Part shown: one piece after another, positions 24,319 to 36,439 of the stretch
Numbering within the stretch: the stretch's first letter is position 1
Layout of the letters: each line of letters starts with the position of its first letter
Assembly: GCA_032622095.1 (NCBI GenBank)
Contig: CP136064.1
Location: 114,562,004 to 114,626,003, forward strand
Length of the DNA stretch: 64,000 nucleotides
Direction: 5' to 3'
Source of the DNA: Siphonodentalium dalli
Taxonomy: Eukaryota; Mollusca; Scaphopoda; Gadilida; Siphonodentaliidae
The notes under the pieces: model-generated
Seen by the model: the letters and a program-made list of their open reading frames with translations, nothing else
Databases searched by the model: none
What the model was told of the DNA's origin: nothing
Made by a program: the position numbers and the translations under genes

Positions 24319-27300
24319 TTGACAAATTTATGTGTTGAAGATGGACTACATTGACAGTGGTGTAATAAAAGTACCACACGCAGTTCGAAATAGTGGTTAT
24401 ATGGGTCATCCCGAACTTGTGAATATCGTGATAGGTCAAAATATGATATTTATAGTCATTTGAACCAGTTCTACAGTGCGGATACGCCCTTAATTGACAA
24501 ATTCAGGTGTTGAAGATGGACTACATTGACCGTTGTGTAATAAAAGGACCACACGCAGTTCGAAATATTGGTTATATGGGTCATCCCGAACTTGTGAATA
24601 TCGTGATATGTCGAAATATGATAGTGATAGTCATTTGTGCCAATTCTACAGTGCGGATACGCCCTTAATTGACAAATATAAGGATTGAAGTTGGACTACA
24701 TTGACCGTTGTGAAAGAAAATGACCACACGCAGTTCGAAATATTGGTTATATGGGTCATCCCGAATTTGTGAATATCGTGATAGGTCAAAATATGATAGT
24801 TATAGTCATTTGAACCAATTCTACAGTGCGGATACGCCCTTAATTGACAAATTCATGGATTGAAGATGGACTACATTGACAGTGGTGTAATAAAAGTACC
24901 ACACGCAGTTCGAAATAGTGGTTATATGGGTCATCCCGAACTTGTGAATATCGTGATAGGTCAAAATATGATATTTATAGTCATTTGAACCAGTTCTACA
25001 GTGCGGATACGCCCTTAATTGACAAATTCAGGTGTTGAAGATGGACTACATTGACCGTTGTGTAATAAAAGGACCACACGCAGTTCGAAATATTGGTTAT
25101 ATGGGTCATCCCGAACTTGTGAATATCGTGATAGGTCAAAATATGATAGTTATAGTCATTTGAACCAATTCTACAGTGCGGATACGCCCTTAATTGACAA
25201 ATATATGGATTGAAGTTGGACTACATTGACCGCTGTAAAAGAAAAGGACCACACGCAGATCGAAATATTGGTTATATGGGTCATCCCGAACTTGTGAATA
25301 CCGTGATAGGTCGAAATATGATATTTATAGTCATTTGAACCAGTTCTACAGTGCGGATACGCCCTTAATTGACAAATTCAGGTGTTGAAGATGGACTAAA
25401 TTGACGGTTGTGTAATAAAAGGACCACACGCAGTTCGAAATATTGGTTATATGGGTCATCCCGAACTTGTGAATATCGTGATAGGTCAAAATATGATAGT
25501 TATAGTCATTTGAACCAATTCTACAGTGCGTATACGCCCTTAATTGACAAATTCATGGATTGAAGATGGACTACATTGACAGTGGTGTAATAAAAGTACC
25601 GCACGCAGTTCGAAATAGTGGTTATATGGGTCATCCCGAATTTGTGAATATCGTGATAGGTCAAAATATGATATTTATAGTCATTTGAACCAGTTCTACA
25701 GTGCGGATACGCCCTTAATTGACAAATTCAGGTGTTGAAGATGGACTACATTGACAGTGGTGTAATAAAAGGACCACACGCAGTTCGAAATATTGGTTAT
25801 ATGGGTCATCCCGAACTTGTGAATATCGTGATAGGTCAAAATATTATAGTTATAGTCATTTGAACCAATTCTACAGTGCGGATACGCCCTTAATTGACAA
25901 ATATATGGATTGAAGTTGGACTACATTGACCGCTGTAAAAGAAAAGGACCACACGCAGATCGAAATATCGGTTATATGGGTCATCCCGAACTTGTGAATA
26001 CCGTGATAGGTCGAAATATGATAGTAATAGTCACGTGTGCCAATTCTACAGTGCGGATACGCCCTTAATTGACAAATTCATGGGTTGAAGATGGACTAAA
26101 TTGACGGTTGTGTAATAAAAGGACCACACGCAGTTCGAAATATTGGTTATATGGGTCATCCCGAACTTGTGAATATCGTGATAGGTCAAAATATGATAGT
26201 TATAGTCATTTGAACCAATTCTACAGTGCGTATACGCCCTTAATTGACAAATTCATGGATTGAAGATGGACTACATTGACAGTGGTGTAATAAAAGTACC
26301 ACACGCAGTTCGAAATAGTGGTTATATGGGTCATCCCGAACTTGTGAATATCGTGATAGGTCAAAATATGATATTTATAGTCATTTGAACCAGTTCTACA
26401 GTGCGGATACGCCCTTAATTGACAAATTCAGGTGTTGAAGATGGACTACATTGACCGTTGTGTAATAAAAGGACCACACGCAGTTCGAAATATTGGTTAT
26501 ATGGGTCATCCCGAACTTGTGAATATCGTGATAGGTCAAAATATGATAGTTATAGTCATTTGAACCAATTCTACAGTGCGGATACGCCCTTAATTGACAA
26601 ATATATGGATTGAAGTTGGACTACATTGACCGCTGTAAAAGAAAAGGACCACACGCAGATCGAAATATTGGTTATATGGGTCATCCCGAACTTGTGAATA
26701 CCGTGATAGGTCGAAATATGATATTTATAGTCATTTGAACCAGTTCTACAGTGCGGATACGCCCTTAATTGACAAATTCAGGTGTTGAAGATGGACTAAA
26801 TTGACGGTTGTGTAATAAAAGGACCACACGCAGTTCGAAATATTGGTTATATGGGTCATCCCGAACTTGTGAATATCGTGATAGGTCAAAATATGATAGT
26901 TATAGTCATTTGAACCAATTCTACAGTGCGTATACGCCCTTAATTGACAAATTCATGGATTGAAGATGGACTACATTGACAGTGGTGTAATAAAAGTACC
27001 GCACGCAGTTCGAAATAGTGGTTATATGGGTCATCCCGAATTTGTGAATATCGTGATAGGTCAAAATATGATATTTATAGTCATTTGAACCAGTTCTACA
27101 GTGCGGATACGCCCTTAATTGACAAATTCAGGTGTTGAAGATGGACTACATTGACAGTGGTGTAATAAAAGGACCACACGCAGTTCGAAATATTGGTTAT
27201 ATGGGTCATCCCGAACTTGTGAATATCGTGATAGGTCAAAATATTATAGTTATAGTCATTTGAACCAATTCTACAGTGCGGATACGCCCTTAATTGACAA

Positions 27301-30300
27301 ATATATGGATTGAAGTTGGACTACATTGACCGCTGTAAAAGAAAAGGACCACACGCAGATCGAAATATCGGTTATATGGGTCATCCCGAACTTGTGAATA
27401 CCGTGATAGGTCGAAATATGATAGTAATAGTCACGTGTGCCAATTCTACAGTGCGGATACGCCCTTAATTGACAAATTCATGGGTTGAAGATGGACTACA
27501 TTGACAGTGGTGTAATAAACGTACCACACGCAGTTCGAAATATTGGTTATATGGGTCATCCCGAACTTGTGAATATCGTGATAGGTCAAAATATTACTGC
27601 TATAGTCATTTGGGCAAATTTCACAGTGCGGATACGCCCTTAATTGACAAATATATGGACCGAAGTTGGACTACATTCACCGTTGTGTAATAAAAGGACC
27701 ACACGCAGTTCGAAGTATTGGTTGTATGGTCATTCCCGAACTTGTGAATACCGTGATAGGTCGAAATATGATAGTAATATTCATTTGAACCAATTCTACA
27801 GTGCGGATACGCCCTTAATTGACAAATTTATGTGTTGAAGATGGACTACATTGACAGTGGTGTAATAAAAGTACCACACGCAGTTCGAAATAGTGGTTAT
27901 ATGGGTCATCCCGAACTTGTGAATATCGTGATAGGTCAAAATATGATATTTATAGTCATTTGAACCAGTTCTACAGTGCGGATACGCCCTTAATTGACAA
28001 ATTCAGGTGTTGAAGATGGACTACATTGACCGTTGTGTAATAAAAGGACCACACGCAATTCGAAATATTGGTTATATGGGTCATCCCGAACTTGTGAATA
28101 TCGTGATATGTCGAAATATGATAGTGATAGTCATTTGTGCCAATTCTACAGTGCGGATACGCCCTTAATTGACAAATATAAGGATTGAAGTTGGACTACA
28201 TTGACCGTTGTGAAAGAAAATGACCACACGCAGTTCGAAATATTGGTTATATGGGTCATCCCGAATTTGTGAATATCGTGATAGGTCAAAATATGATAGT
28301 TATAGTCATTTGAACCAATTCTACAGTGCGGATACGCCCTTAATTGACAAATTCATGGATTGAAGATGGACTACATTGACAGTGGTGTAATAAAAGTACC
28401 ACACGCAGTTCGAAATAGTGGTTATATGGGTCATCCCGAACTTGTGAATATCGTGATAGGTCAAAATATGATATTTATAGTCATTTGAACCAGTTCTACA
28501 GTGCGGATACGCCCTTAATTGACAAATTCAGGTGTTGAAGATGGACTACATTGACCGTTGTGTAATAAAAGGACCACACGCAGTTCGAAATATTGGTTAT
28601 ATGGGTCATCCCGAACTTGTGAATATCGTGATAGGTCAAAATATGATAGTTATAGTCATTTGAACGAATTCTACAGTGCGGATACGCCCTTAATTGACAA
28701 ATATATGGATTGAAGTTGGACTACATTGACCGCTGTAAAAGAAAAGGACCACACGCAGATCGAAATATTGGTTATATGGGTCATCCCGAACTTGTGAATA
28801 CCGTGATAGGTCGAAATATGATAGTAATAGTCACGTGTGCCAATTCTACAGTGCGGATACGCCCTTAATTGACAAATTCATGGGTTGAAGATGGACTACG
28901 TTGACCGATGTGTAATAAAAGGACCACACGCAGTTCGAAATAGTGGTTATATGGGTCATCCCGAACTTGTGAATATCGTGATAGGTCAAAATATTACTGC
29001 TATAGTCATTTGGGCAAATTTCACAGTGTGGATACGGCCTTAATTGACAAATATATGGATTGAAGTTTGACTACATTGACCGTTGTGTAATAAAAGTACC
29101 ACACGCAGTTCGAAATAGTGGTTATATGGGTCATCCCGAACTTGTGAATATCGTGATAGGTCAAAATATGATATTTATAGTCATTTGAACCAGTTCTACA
29201 GTGCGGATACGCCCTTAATTGACAAATTCAGGTGTTGAAGATGGACTACATTGACCGTTGTGTAATAAAAGGACCACACGCAGTTCGAAATATTGGTTAT
29301 ATGGGTCATCCCGAACTTGTGAATATCGTGATAGGTCAAAATATGATAGTTATAGTCATTTGAACCAATTCTACAGTGCAGATACGCCCTTAATTGACAA
29401 ATTCATGTGTTGAAGATGGACTACATTGACAGTGGTGTAATAAAAGTACCACACGCAGTTCGAAATAGTGGTTATATGGGTCACCCCGAACTTGTGAATA
29501 TCGTGATAGGTCAAAATATGATAGTTATAGTCATTTGAACCAATTCTACTGTGCGGATACGCCCTTAATTGACCAATTCATGGGTTGAAGATGGACTACA
29601 TTGACAGTGGTGTAATAAAAGTACCACACGCAGTTCGAAATAGTGGTTATATGGGTCATCCCGAACTTGTGAATATCGTGATAGGTCAAAATATGATATT
29701 TATAGTCATTTGAACCAGTTCTACAGTGCGGATACGCCCTTAATTGACAAATTCAGGTGTTGAAGATGGACTACATTGACCGTTGTGTAATAAAAGGACC
29801 ACACGCAGTTCGAAATATTGGTTATATGGGTCATCCCGAACTTGTGAATATCGTGATAGGTCAAAATATGATAGTTATAGTCATTTGAACCAATTCTACA
29901 GTACGGATACGCCCTTAATTGACAAATATATGGATTGAAGTTGGACTACATTGACCGCTGTAAAAGAAAAGGACCACACGCAGATCGAAATATTGGTTAT
30001 ATGGGTCATCCCGAACTTGTGAATACCGTGATAGGTCGAAATATGATAGTAATAGTCACGTGTGCCAATTCTACAGTGCGGATACGCCCTTAATTGACAA
30101 ATTCATGGGTTGAAGATGGACTACATTGACAGTGGTGTAATAAAAGTACCACACGCAGTTCGAAATATTGGTTATATGGGTCATCCCGAACTTTTGAATA
30201 TCGTGATAGGTCAAAATATTACTGCTATAGTCATTTGGGCAAATTTCACAGTGCGGATACGCCCTTAATTGACAAATATATGGACCGAAGTTGGACTACA

Positions 30301-31594
30301 TTCACCGTTGTGTAATAAAAGGACCACACGCAGTTCGAAGTATTGGTTGTATGGTCATTCCCGAACTTGTGAATACCGTGATAGGTCGAAATATGATAGT
30401 AATATTCATTTGAACCAATTCTACAGTGCGGATACGCCCTTAATTGACAAATTTATGTGTTGAAGATGGACTACATTGACAGTGGTGTAATAAAAGTACC
30501 ACACGCAGTTCGAAATAGTGGTTATATGGGTCATCCCGAACTTGTGAATATCGTGATAGGTCAAAATATGATATTTATAGTCATTTGAACCAGTTCTACA
30601 GTGCGGATACGCCCTTAATTGACAAATTCAGGTGTTGAAGATGGACTACATTGACGGTTGTGTAATAAAAGGACCACACGCAGTTCGAAATATTGGTTAT
30701 ATGGGTCATCCCGAATTTGTGAATATCGTGATAGGTCAAAATATGATAGTTATAGTCATTTGAACCAATTCTACAGTGCGGATACGCCCTTAATTGACAA
30801 ATTCATGGGTTGAAGATGGACTGCATTGACAGTGGTGTAATAAAAGTACCACACGCAGTTCGAAATAGTGGTTATATGGGTCATCCCGAACTTGTGAATA
30901 TCGTGATAGGTCAAAATATGATATTTATAGTCATTTGAACCAGTTCTACAGTGCGGATACGCCCTTAATTGACAAATTCAGGTGTTGAAGATGGACTACA
31001 TTGACCGTTGTGTAATAAAAGGACCACACGCAGTTCGAAATATTGGTTATATGGGTCATCCCGAATTTGTGAAAATCGTGATAGGTCAAAATATGATAGT
31101 TATAGTCATTTGAACCAATTCTACAGTGCGGATACGCCCTTAATTGACAAATGCATGGGTTGAAGATGGACTGCATTGACAGTGGTGTAATAAAAGTACC
31201 ACACGCAGTTCGAAATAGTGGTTATATGGGTCATCCCGAATTTGTGAATATCGTGATAGGTCAATATATGATAGTTATAGTCATTTGAACCAATTCTACA
31301 GTGCGGATACGCCCTTAATTGACAAATTCATGGGTTGAAGATGGACTACATTGACAGTGGTGTAATAAAAGTACCACACGCAGTTCGAAATAGTGGTTAT
31401 ATGGGTCATCCCGAACTTGTGAATATCGTGATATGTCGAAATATGATAGTAATAGTCATTTGTGCCAATTCTACAGTGCGGATACGCCCTTAATTGACAA
31501 ATATAAGGATTGAAGTTGGACTACATTGACCGTTGTGAAAGAAAATGACCACACGCAGTTCGAAATATTGGTTATATGGGTCATCCCGAACTTT

Positions 31595-32180
31595 TGCGTG
31601 GCTCGTGATTATTGTAGAATGGGTACATTTTAATGAGTGTGCGAAATTTCAGTATCCATAGTGCAGTGGAAAGTGCGCACGGGCTCTTGAGGTGGGGTCA
31701 TGGTGTCATATGAGTGTGCGAAATTTCAGTACCAAGAGTGCAGTGGAAAGTGCGCACGGGCTCTTAAGGTGTGGTCATGGTGTCACATTGGGTTAAACGA
31801 GGTTTCCGTGACTCGTGGTGACCCATAATATAGGAGTTCGAACTCCGTGGCTCGTGATTATTGTAGAGTGGGTACATCTTAATGAGTGTGCGAAATTTCA
31901 GTGCCCATAGTGCAGTGGAAAGTGCCCACGGGCTCTAAATGTGGGGTCATGGTGTCATATTGGGTAAAACTATGTATCCGTGACCCGTGATGACCCAGAA
32001 TATAGGAGTTCGAACTGCGTGGCTCGTGATTATTGTAGAGTCGGTACATGCCGATGACGTTGCCAAATTTCAGTTACCATAGTTGAGATGAAAGTTCGCA
32101 AGGGTTCATAATGTGGGGTCAGATTTTCCTATTGCGTAAAATTAGGTATCCGTGACCCGTGGTGACCCTGAATATGACAG
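31595..32180 (-). repeat. About 172-bp satellite relative (intermediate family, minus polarity)
   Basis: Three to four degenerate units with landmarks TGAGTGTGCGAAATTTCAG, GTGCAGTGGAAAGTGC and CGAACTGCGTGGCTCGTGA. The latter recurs about 172 bp apart (31840 and 32012). One 76-bp internal duplication lies at 31634-31760. The stretch TGACCCAGAATATAGGAGTT then CGAACTGCGTGG aligns with the array 1 core, so this is a diverged homologue of the 175-bp satellite in the opposite polarity to the array it abuts. Confidence 0.8.
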
Positions 32181-32219
32181 TGATTATTGTAGATTTGGTA
32201 TCTGTCGTTATTCATTCCA

Positions 32220-32744
32220 AATTTCAGGACCAACTGTGGTCCGGAAAATGCACACAATGCACATTGGGATAATATATTGATAATAAACGCTCTTTATTGC
32301 TAATTGTTAGTGCCTCTTCATGTCATTTGATGTCAACACCACCCTGTCGTGAAATTCACCGCGTAATTTTCCTTTTGTGTACCACATTGCTTGCATATTT
32401 TCTGGGCTGAATAATAAACGCTCTCTGCGTATCGTGCAATTGATTAATACCCCTTTAAGTCATATGAGGTCAAATGTGCCTATTCCATAACATTACCCTT
32501 GTCAAGTGATTAATCTGTACTAACGTTTCTACATATCGTCTAAGCTTATAATGAACGCTATTTATTGTTGTTCATAGTTGCCCCTTTAAGGAGTGTGAGA
32601 TCAACGGAAACAACCCCATATTACCCAACGGGATAATTTATCCCAGTGTGTCAATTTTCACCTTCCAGATTGCAACTATTGTTTATATATAATAAATTAA
32701 TTAGTTAAATTAATTACTATTGCCATTTTAAGACATCTGATATC
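32220..32744. repeat. Degenerate tandem repeats, roughly 130-160 bp
   Basis: AT-rich non-coding DNA with recurring phrases of the type CCCCTTTAAGTCAT...GAGGTCAA and AATAATAAACGCTCT. Units near 32310, 32450, 32590, 32740 and 32840 look related but are badly diverged. No coding signal. Confidence 0.5.
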
Positions 32745-33081
32745 AACGGGTTACCTGAGTCAAATTACCCACATTTTCAAATGTTCAGCTCCGGTGGTTC
32801 GCCTATAGCCAAAAAAAAAAAATATATATAATTCTTAGTGCCCTTTTAAGACACCCGAGAGCAACGGGACCTGTATAATAGCGCTCTCCGGGTAAAATAA
32901 CATCTATATATGACACCAGAGTCAATAAAACCATGAATACAAGCAATGAATGATATGCCCTCGCAGTTGATGAGGTCTCGAGAATCAGACTTGTCATTAC
33001 TTACCACGGAGCCAAGAACGGTAACTCTAGCCGCGCTTGCACGCAGTAGCCGCGCCGCGCCGCGCCACACAGAGTTGTCTA

Positions 33082-33140
<59 letters not shown>

Positions 33141-33330
33141 ATATATGTGGGTACGCCATAGAATCGAAAACGGCTGCGCGGATCGAGCTCAAATTTCGTA
33201 TATAAGTGTAAAAAGCCACGGGGATCGTCGACGTCGCATTTTGGACATGCTCTGAGCACTCATTCTCCACTCCCAATCATTAAAATCACCGCAAACACGG
33301 CGGGGGTTAATCGGGTTGATATTCGCTCGC
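32745..33330 (+). repeat. Left arm of a long inverted repeat enclosing the Helitron cluster
   Basis: The reverse complement of this segment is found at about 38000-38575. Shared landmarks include the AGCTCCGGTGG / CCATCGGAGCT pair, GTGCCCTTTTAAGACA, the stretch ending ACTTACCACGGAGCC, GCCGCGCCGCGCC, and on the inner side a TA-microsatellite and the Helitron-like 5' region containing GAGCTCAAATTTCGTATATA. Arms differ by scattered substitutions and small indels. Confidence 0.75.
33084..33132. repeat. (TA)n microsatellite
   Basis: About 24 TA dinucleotides, running into GTGTGTGTATATATGTG. A similar (TA)n lies in the opposite arm at about 37968-37997. Confidence 0.95.
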
Positions 33331-33975
33331 GATCCAAGAGGCGTAACTGTACATTTTTTATATCTGTATATGTATATTTTTATATCCATATTCACTTCAA
33401 ACTGCTAAATCCGTTGAGCCAAAACTTGATAATACCTTCCAAAATATAGAATTTACATTTTATGATATATACATTTTTTGTCACAAAGCTAATTTTCTTT
33501 TTACGGCAATGTGAGAATCTTCGGGCGAGAATTTTCGGGTGGCCACCAAGCCGTGAATGCCAACAACAACGACATCGTTGGCATACCTCTTTTAGGGACG
33601 GGTATCATAATTCCTCTTGATTAAAAAGACATAATTAACTGATTAAAAATGCGTGTTGCCCCAAGCCGTGAATGCCAACAACAACGACATTGTTGGCATA
33701 ACTCTTTTAGGGACGGGTATCATAATTCCTCTTGATTAAAAAGACAGAATTAACTCATTAAAAAATGCGTGTTGTGTGATTCTTATGTCTGTCGTTCCTA
33801 GGAACAGGGGAATTTTTCATCGGGTCAGTTTTTCCCGCCCGATGTACCTTAAATCATACCTCTTTTAGGGACGGGTACCATAATTTCTCTTAAAAAGGCA
33901 CAATTAACTCATTGAAAAGCGAAAAATAATGTCATGTTTCGGACCAACGCCGCCAGTGGCGGGCAAACCTGCTAG
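33090..33975 (+). mobile_element. Helitron-like non-autonomous unit H1 (3' end well defined)
   Basis: The 3' terminus has the palindrome CCGCCAGTGGCGG followed ten bases on by CTAG (33972-33975), a standard Helitron ending. The 5' boundary is unclear and is taken after the TA tract. The 5' part (GAATCGAAAACGGCTG, GAGCTCAAATTTC, TCTCCACTCCCAATCA) is shared with the next two units. There is a tandem duplication of about 118 bp at 33543 and 33661, each with an ATGCCAAC...GTTGGCAT hairpin. No Rep/helicase frame. Confidence 0.6.
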
Positions 33976-35137
33976 TCTATACTATATATTTTGAGACTTC
34001 GTATATGTGTGTGTGTGTGTGTACTTCATAGAATCCAAAACGCGTGTACAGATTGAGCTCAAACTTCCTATGTAAGTGTCAATTCCCACCGACACGACCG
34101 TGGTCGCGGTTTAGAGAAGCTCGGAGCACTCGTTCTCCAATCTCAAATCACCGCAAAGGCACGGCGTGGGTTAATCAAGTGATTATTTAATGAGCGTTTG
34201 TTTTTGACGCATCTCTATAAAGAGCGTCTGTTTGCCATTCAACGTTATTTGCATCTGCAGAGAGATATACGGAATATACATTAAATTTAAAAAACATTTG
34301 TTTCTGACCAACCCTGCGAGCACGGATGGCGCGCTTTGTTTTTACAGTATATACTTATATACCGAAATCATCCCAGATAATCACGAATATAGCATCAGAT
34401 TTCTCCCCAGATATACCGTTATAAAGCTACTGGAATCTGCCAATCTACGAGAAATTCCAGGGAATGCCGATTGAGCTCAAACTTGCTACCCACGGGAAGT
34501 GTCATATATATGAGTGTGTCCTTTATAGACTCGAACCGATTGAGCTCAAACTTGCTAAATAAGAAAATAGCCCCCAAGCCGTAAATATCAACAACAACGA
34601 TATTACTAAATACACGTTTTCGGTAATGTGAGAGTTTTCGGGGAGCCGTGATGCCAACAACAACGACCCGAAGCCCTGAATGCCAACAACAGATTCAATG
34701 CAATGTTATCTATTATGCAGAGAGATTTCACGACATTACGACGGGTACGGCAGACTCAAAATATTATGCAGACATATTTCCCGACGGGAAGCGTTTGTTT
34801 TAAATTCAATGCAATGTTATCGTAGAGAGATTTCACGAAACAAAGAATGCGTTGTCTGTCGTTCCTAGGAAGGGGGGATTTCTACGGGTAAATTTTTCCG
34901 CCAGAAACAAAAAAATTAATTAAAACAATTTACAATTTAATTAAAACAATTTAAAATTAAAAAAAATTAACAATAAAAAAAACAATTCAGAAACAAAATA
35001 TATTAAATTTAAAAAACATTAAATTCATATTCAAAATAAAAAACAAAAATAAATAAAAACAAAATAATTACAAAAATGTCATGTTTCTGAAACAAAGCCA
35101 TGGGACGAATGCCGCCAGTGGCGGGCTAAACTGCTAG
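33976..35137 (+). mobile_element. Helitron-like non-autonomous unit H2
   Basis: Begins TCTATACTATATATTTTGAG directly after the CTAG of H1 and ends with the palindrome at 35111-35123 plus CTAG at 35134-35137; length 1162 bp. TC start, terminal hairpin and CTAG end are the Helitron hallmarks. Internally it has the shared 5' block (GAATCCAAAACGCG, GAGCTCAAACTTC, TCTCCAATCTCAAATCA), CAACAACAACGA phrases and an A/T-rich tract at 34905-35080. No transposase frame. Confidence 0.7.
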
Positions 35138-35394
35138 TCTCCTATATATTTTGAGACTTCCGTATATGTGTATATATATATATGTGTGTATATGTGTACT
35201 TTGTAGAATCGAAAACGGCTGGCTCGATTGAGTTCAAACTTCCCATCTAAAGGTAGTTGTCGCTTTTTGGAGAATCTCTGAGCACCCTTTCTCCACTCCC
35301 AATCATCAAAATCACCACAAACGCCACTTCGGGGGTTAAGGCATCAACGACCTTTATATTGACCATATTCGGAGGTGTTAAGGATGAACGCTCT

Positions 35395-36370
35395 TTATTA
35401 CAATCGAAGCTGATAAACGGCTACCGATGCGTAAAATACGGATGCAAAACGAAACGCGGAATGCAATTATCTGGATTAAAAAGGCAGAATGGGTTGTTGT
35501 GTCATATATGTCCTAGGAACAGGGGAATTTTTCATCGGGTCAGTCTTTGAGGGATTGGTACCATGAATTAATTCATGAAAAACAAAAAAATGCGTGTTGT
35601 ACTGTCTTTCATAGGAAGAGAAGGGGGGGATTTCATCGGGTCAGTTTTTCCGCCCGATTACAATCGAAGCTGCTAAACGGCTACCCATGCGTAAAATACG
35701 GATGCAAAACGAAACGCGGAATGCAATTATCTCGATTAAAAAGGCAGAATGGGTTGTTGTGTCATATATGTCCTAGGAACAGGGGAATTTTTCATCGGGT
35801 CAGTCTTTGAGGGACGGGTACCATGAATTAATTCATGAAAAACAAAACAAAAAATGCGTGTTGTGCTGTCTTTCATAGGAAGGGAAGGGGGATATCATCG
35901 GGTCAGTTTTTCCGCCCGATTACAATCGAAGCTGCTAAACGGCTACCCATGCGTAAAATACGGATGCAAAACGAAACGCGGAATGCAATTATCTCGATTA
36001 AAAAGGCAGAATGGGTTGTTGTGTCAAATATGTCCTAGGAACAGGGGAATTTTTCATCGGGCCAGTCTTTGAGGGACGGGTACCATGAATTAATTCATGA
36101 AAAACAAAAAATGCGTGTTGTGCTGTCGTTCATAGGAAGGGAAGGGGGGATTTCATCGGGTCAGTTTTTCCGCCCGATAACAATCGAAGCTGCTAAACGG
36201 CTACCATGCGTAAAATACGGATGCAAAACGAGATGCGGAATGCCATTATCTCGATTAAAAAGGCAGAATGGGTTGTTGTGTCATATATGTCCTAGGAACA
36301 GGGGAATTTTTCATCGGGCCAGTCTTTGAGGGACGGGTACCATGAATTAATTCATGAAAAACAAAAAATG
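35395..36370 (+). repeat. About 260-bp tandem repeat, four units
   Basis: CAATCGAAGC recurs at 35401, 35661, 35923 and 36181. Each unit holds CCTAGGAACAGGGGAATTTT, a TTTTTCCGCCCGAT segment and GGTACCATGAATTAATTCAT. Units are nearly identical, so expansion is recent. Short frames (67-97 codons) repeat with the unit and have no recognisable product. Confidence 0.9.
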
Positions 36371-36395
36371 CAATGTTAAAAAATAAAAACAAAAT

Positions 36396-36428
36396 TTGTC
36401 TGTTTGTCTGTTTGTCTGTTTGTTCGTC
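36396..36428. repeat. TTTGTCTG microsatellite
   Basis: Short run of TTTGTCTG units (four imperfect copies) at the border between the 260-bp and 122-bp repeat blocks. Confidence 0.8.
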
Positions 36429-36439
36429 TGTCATTTATA

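Larger units (their letters stand above)
10367..31594 (+). repeat. 175-bp satellite, array 2 (about 121 monomers, higher-order repeats)
   Basis: A continuous head-to-tail array in plus polarity. Every unit carries versions of CACACGCAGTTCGAAATA, GGTCATCCCGAAC, ATCGTGATAGGTC and GATACGCCCTTAATTGAC. Marker variants recur at exact multiples of 175 over about 19 kb; for example the TGGATTGAAGATGG / TGGACCGAAGTTGG units lie 12, 8, 5, 8, 7, 12, 5, 7, 5, 5, 20 and 15 monomers apart, so net indels are essentially absent. At least seven monomer classes (A-G) can be told apart by the segment after GATAGGTC, and they are ordered into higher-order repeats. Repeated 64-codon frames are spurious. Chromosomal role is not shown by the sequence; a centromeric or heterochromatic role is plausible. 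Confidence 0.97.

Noticed and set aside
11194-30463. Thirteen near-identical 64-codon plus-strand frames
   Set aside because: They recur only in D-E or D-F monomer pairs of the 175-bp satellite; 175 is not a multiple of 3, so the frame closes after each pair. These are satellite by-products, not genes.
3883-31594. CRISPR-like array
   Set aside because: The repeats are contiguous 175-bp monomers with no unique spacers, and the context is eukaryotic.
10367-31594. CENP-B box in the satellite
   Set aside because: The TTCGAAATATTGGTT segment matches only the first half of nTTCGnnnnAnnCGGGn; CGGG is missing in every class I checked.
32846-33395. Several overlapping frames of 60-137 codons around the TA microsatellite
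   Set aside because: They translate the TA repeat into Tyr-Ile runs and follow the inverted-repeat arm on both strands.
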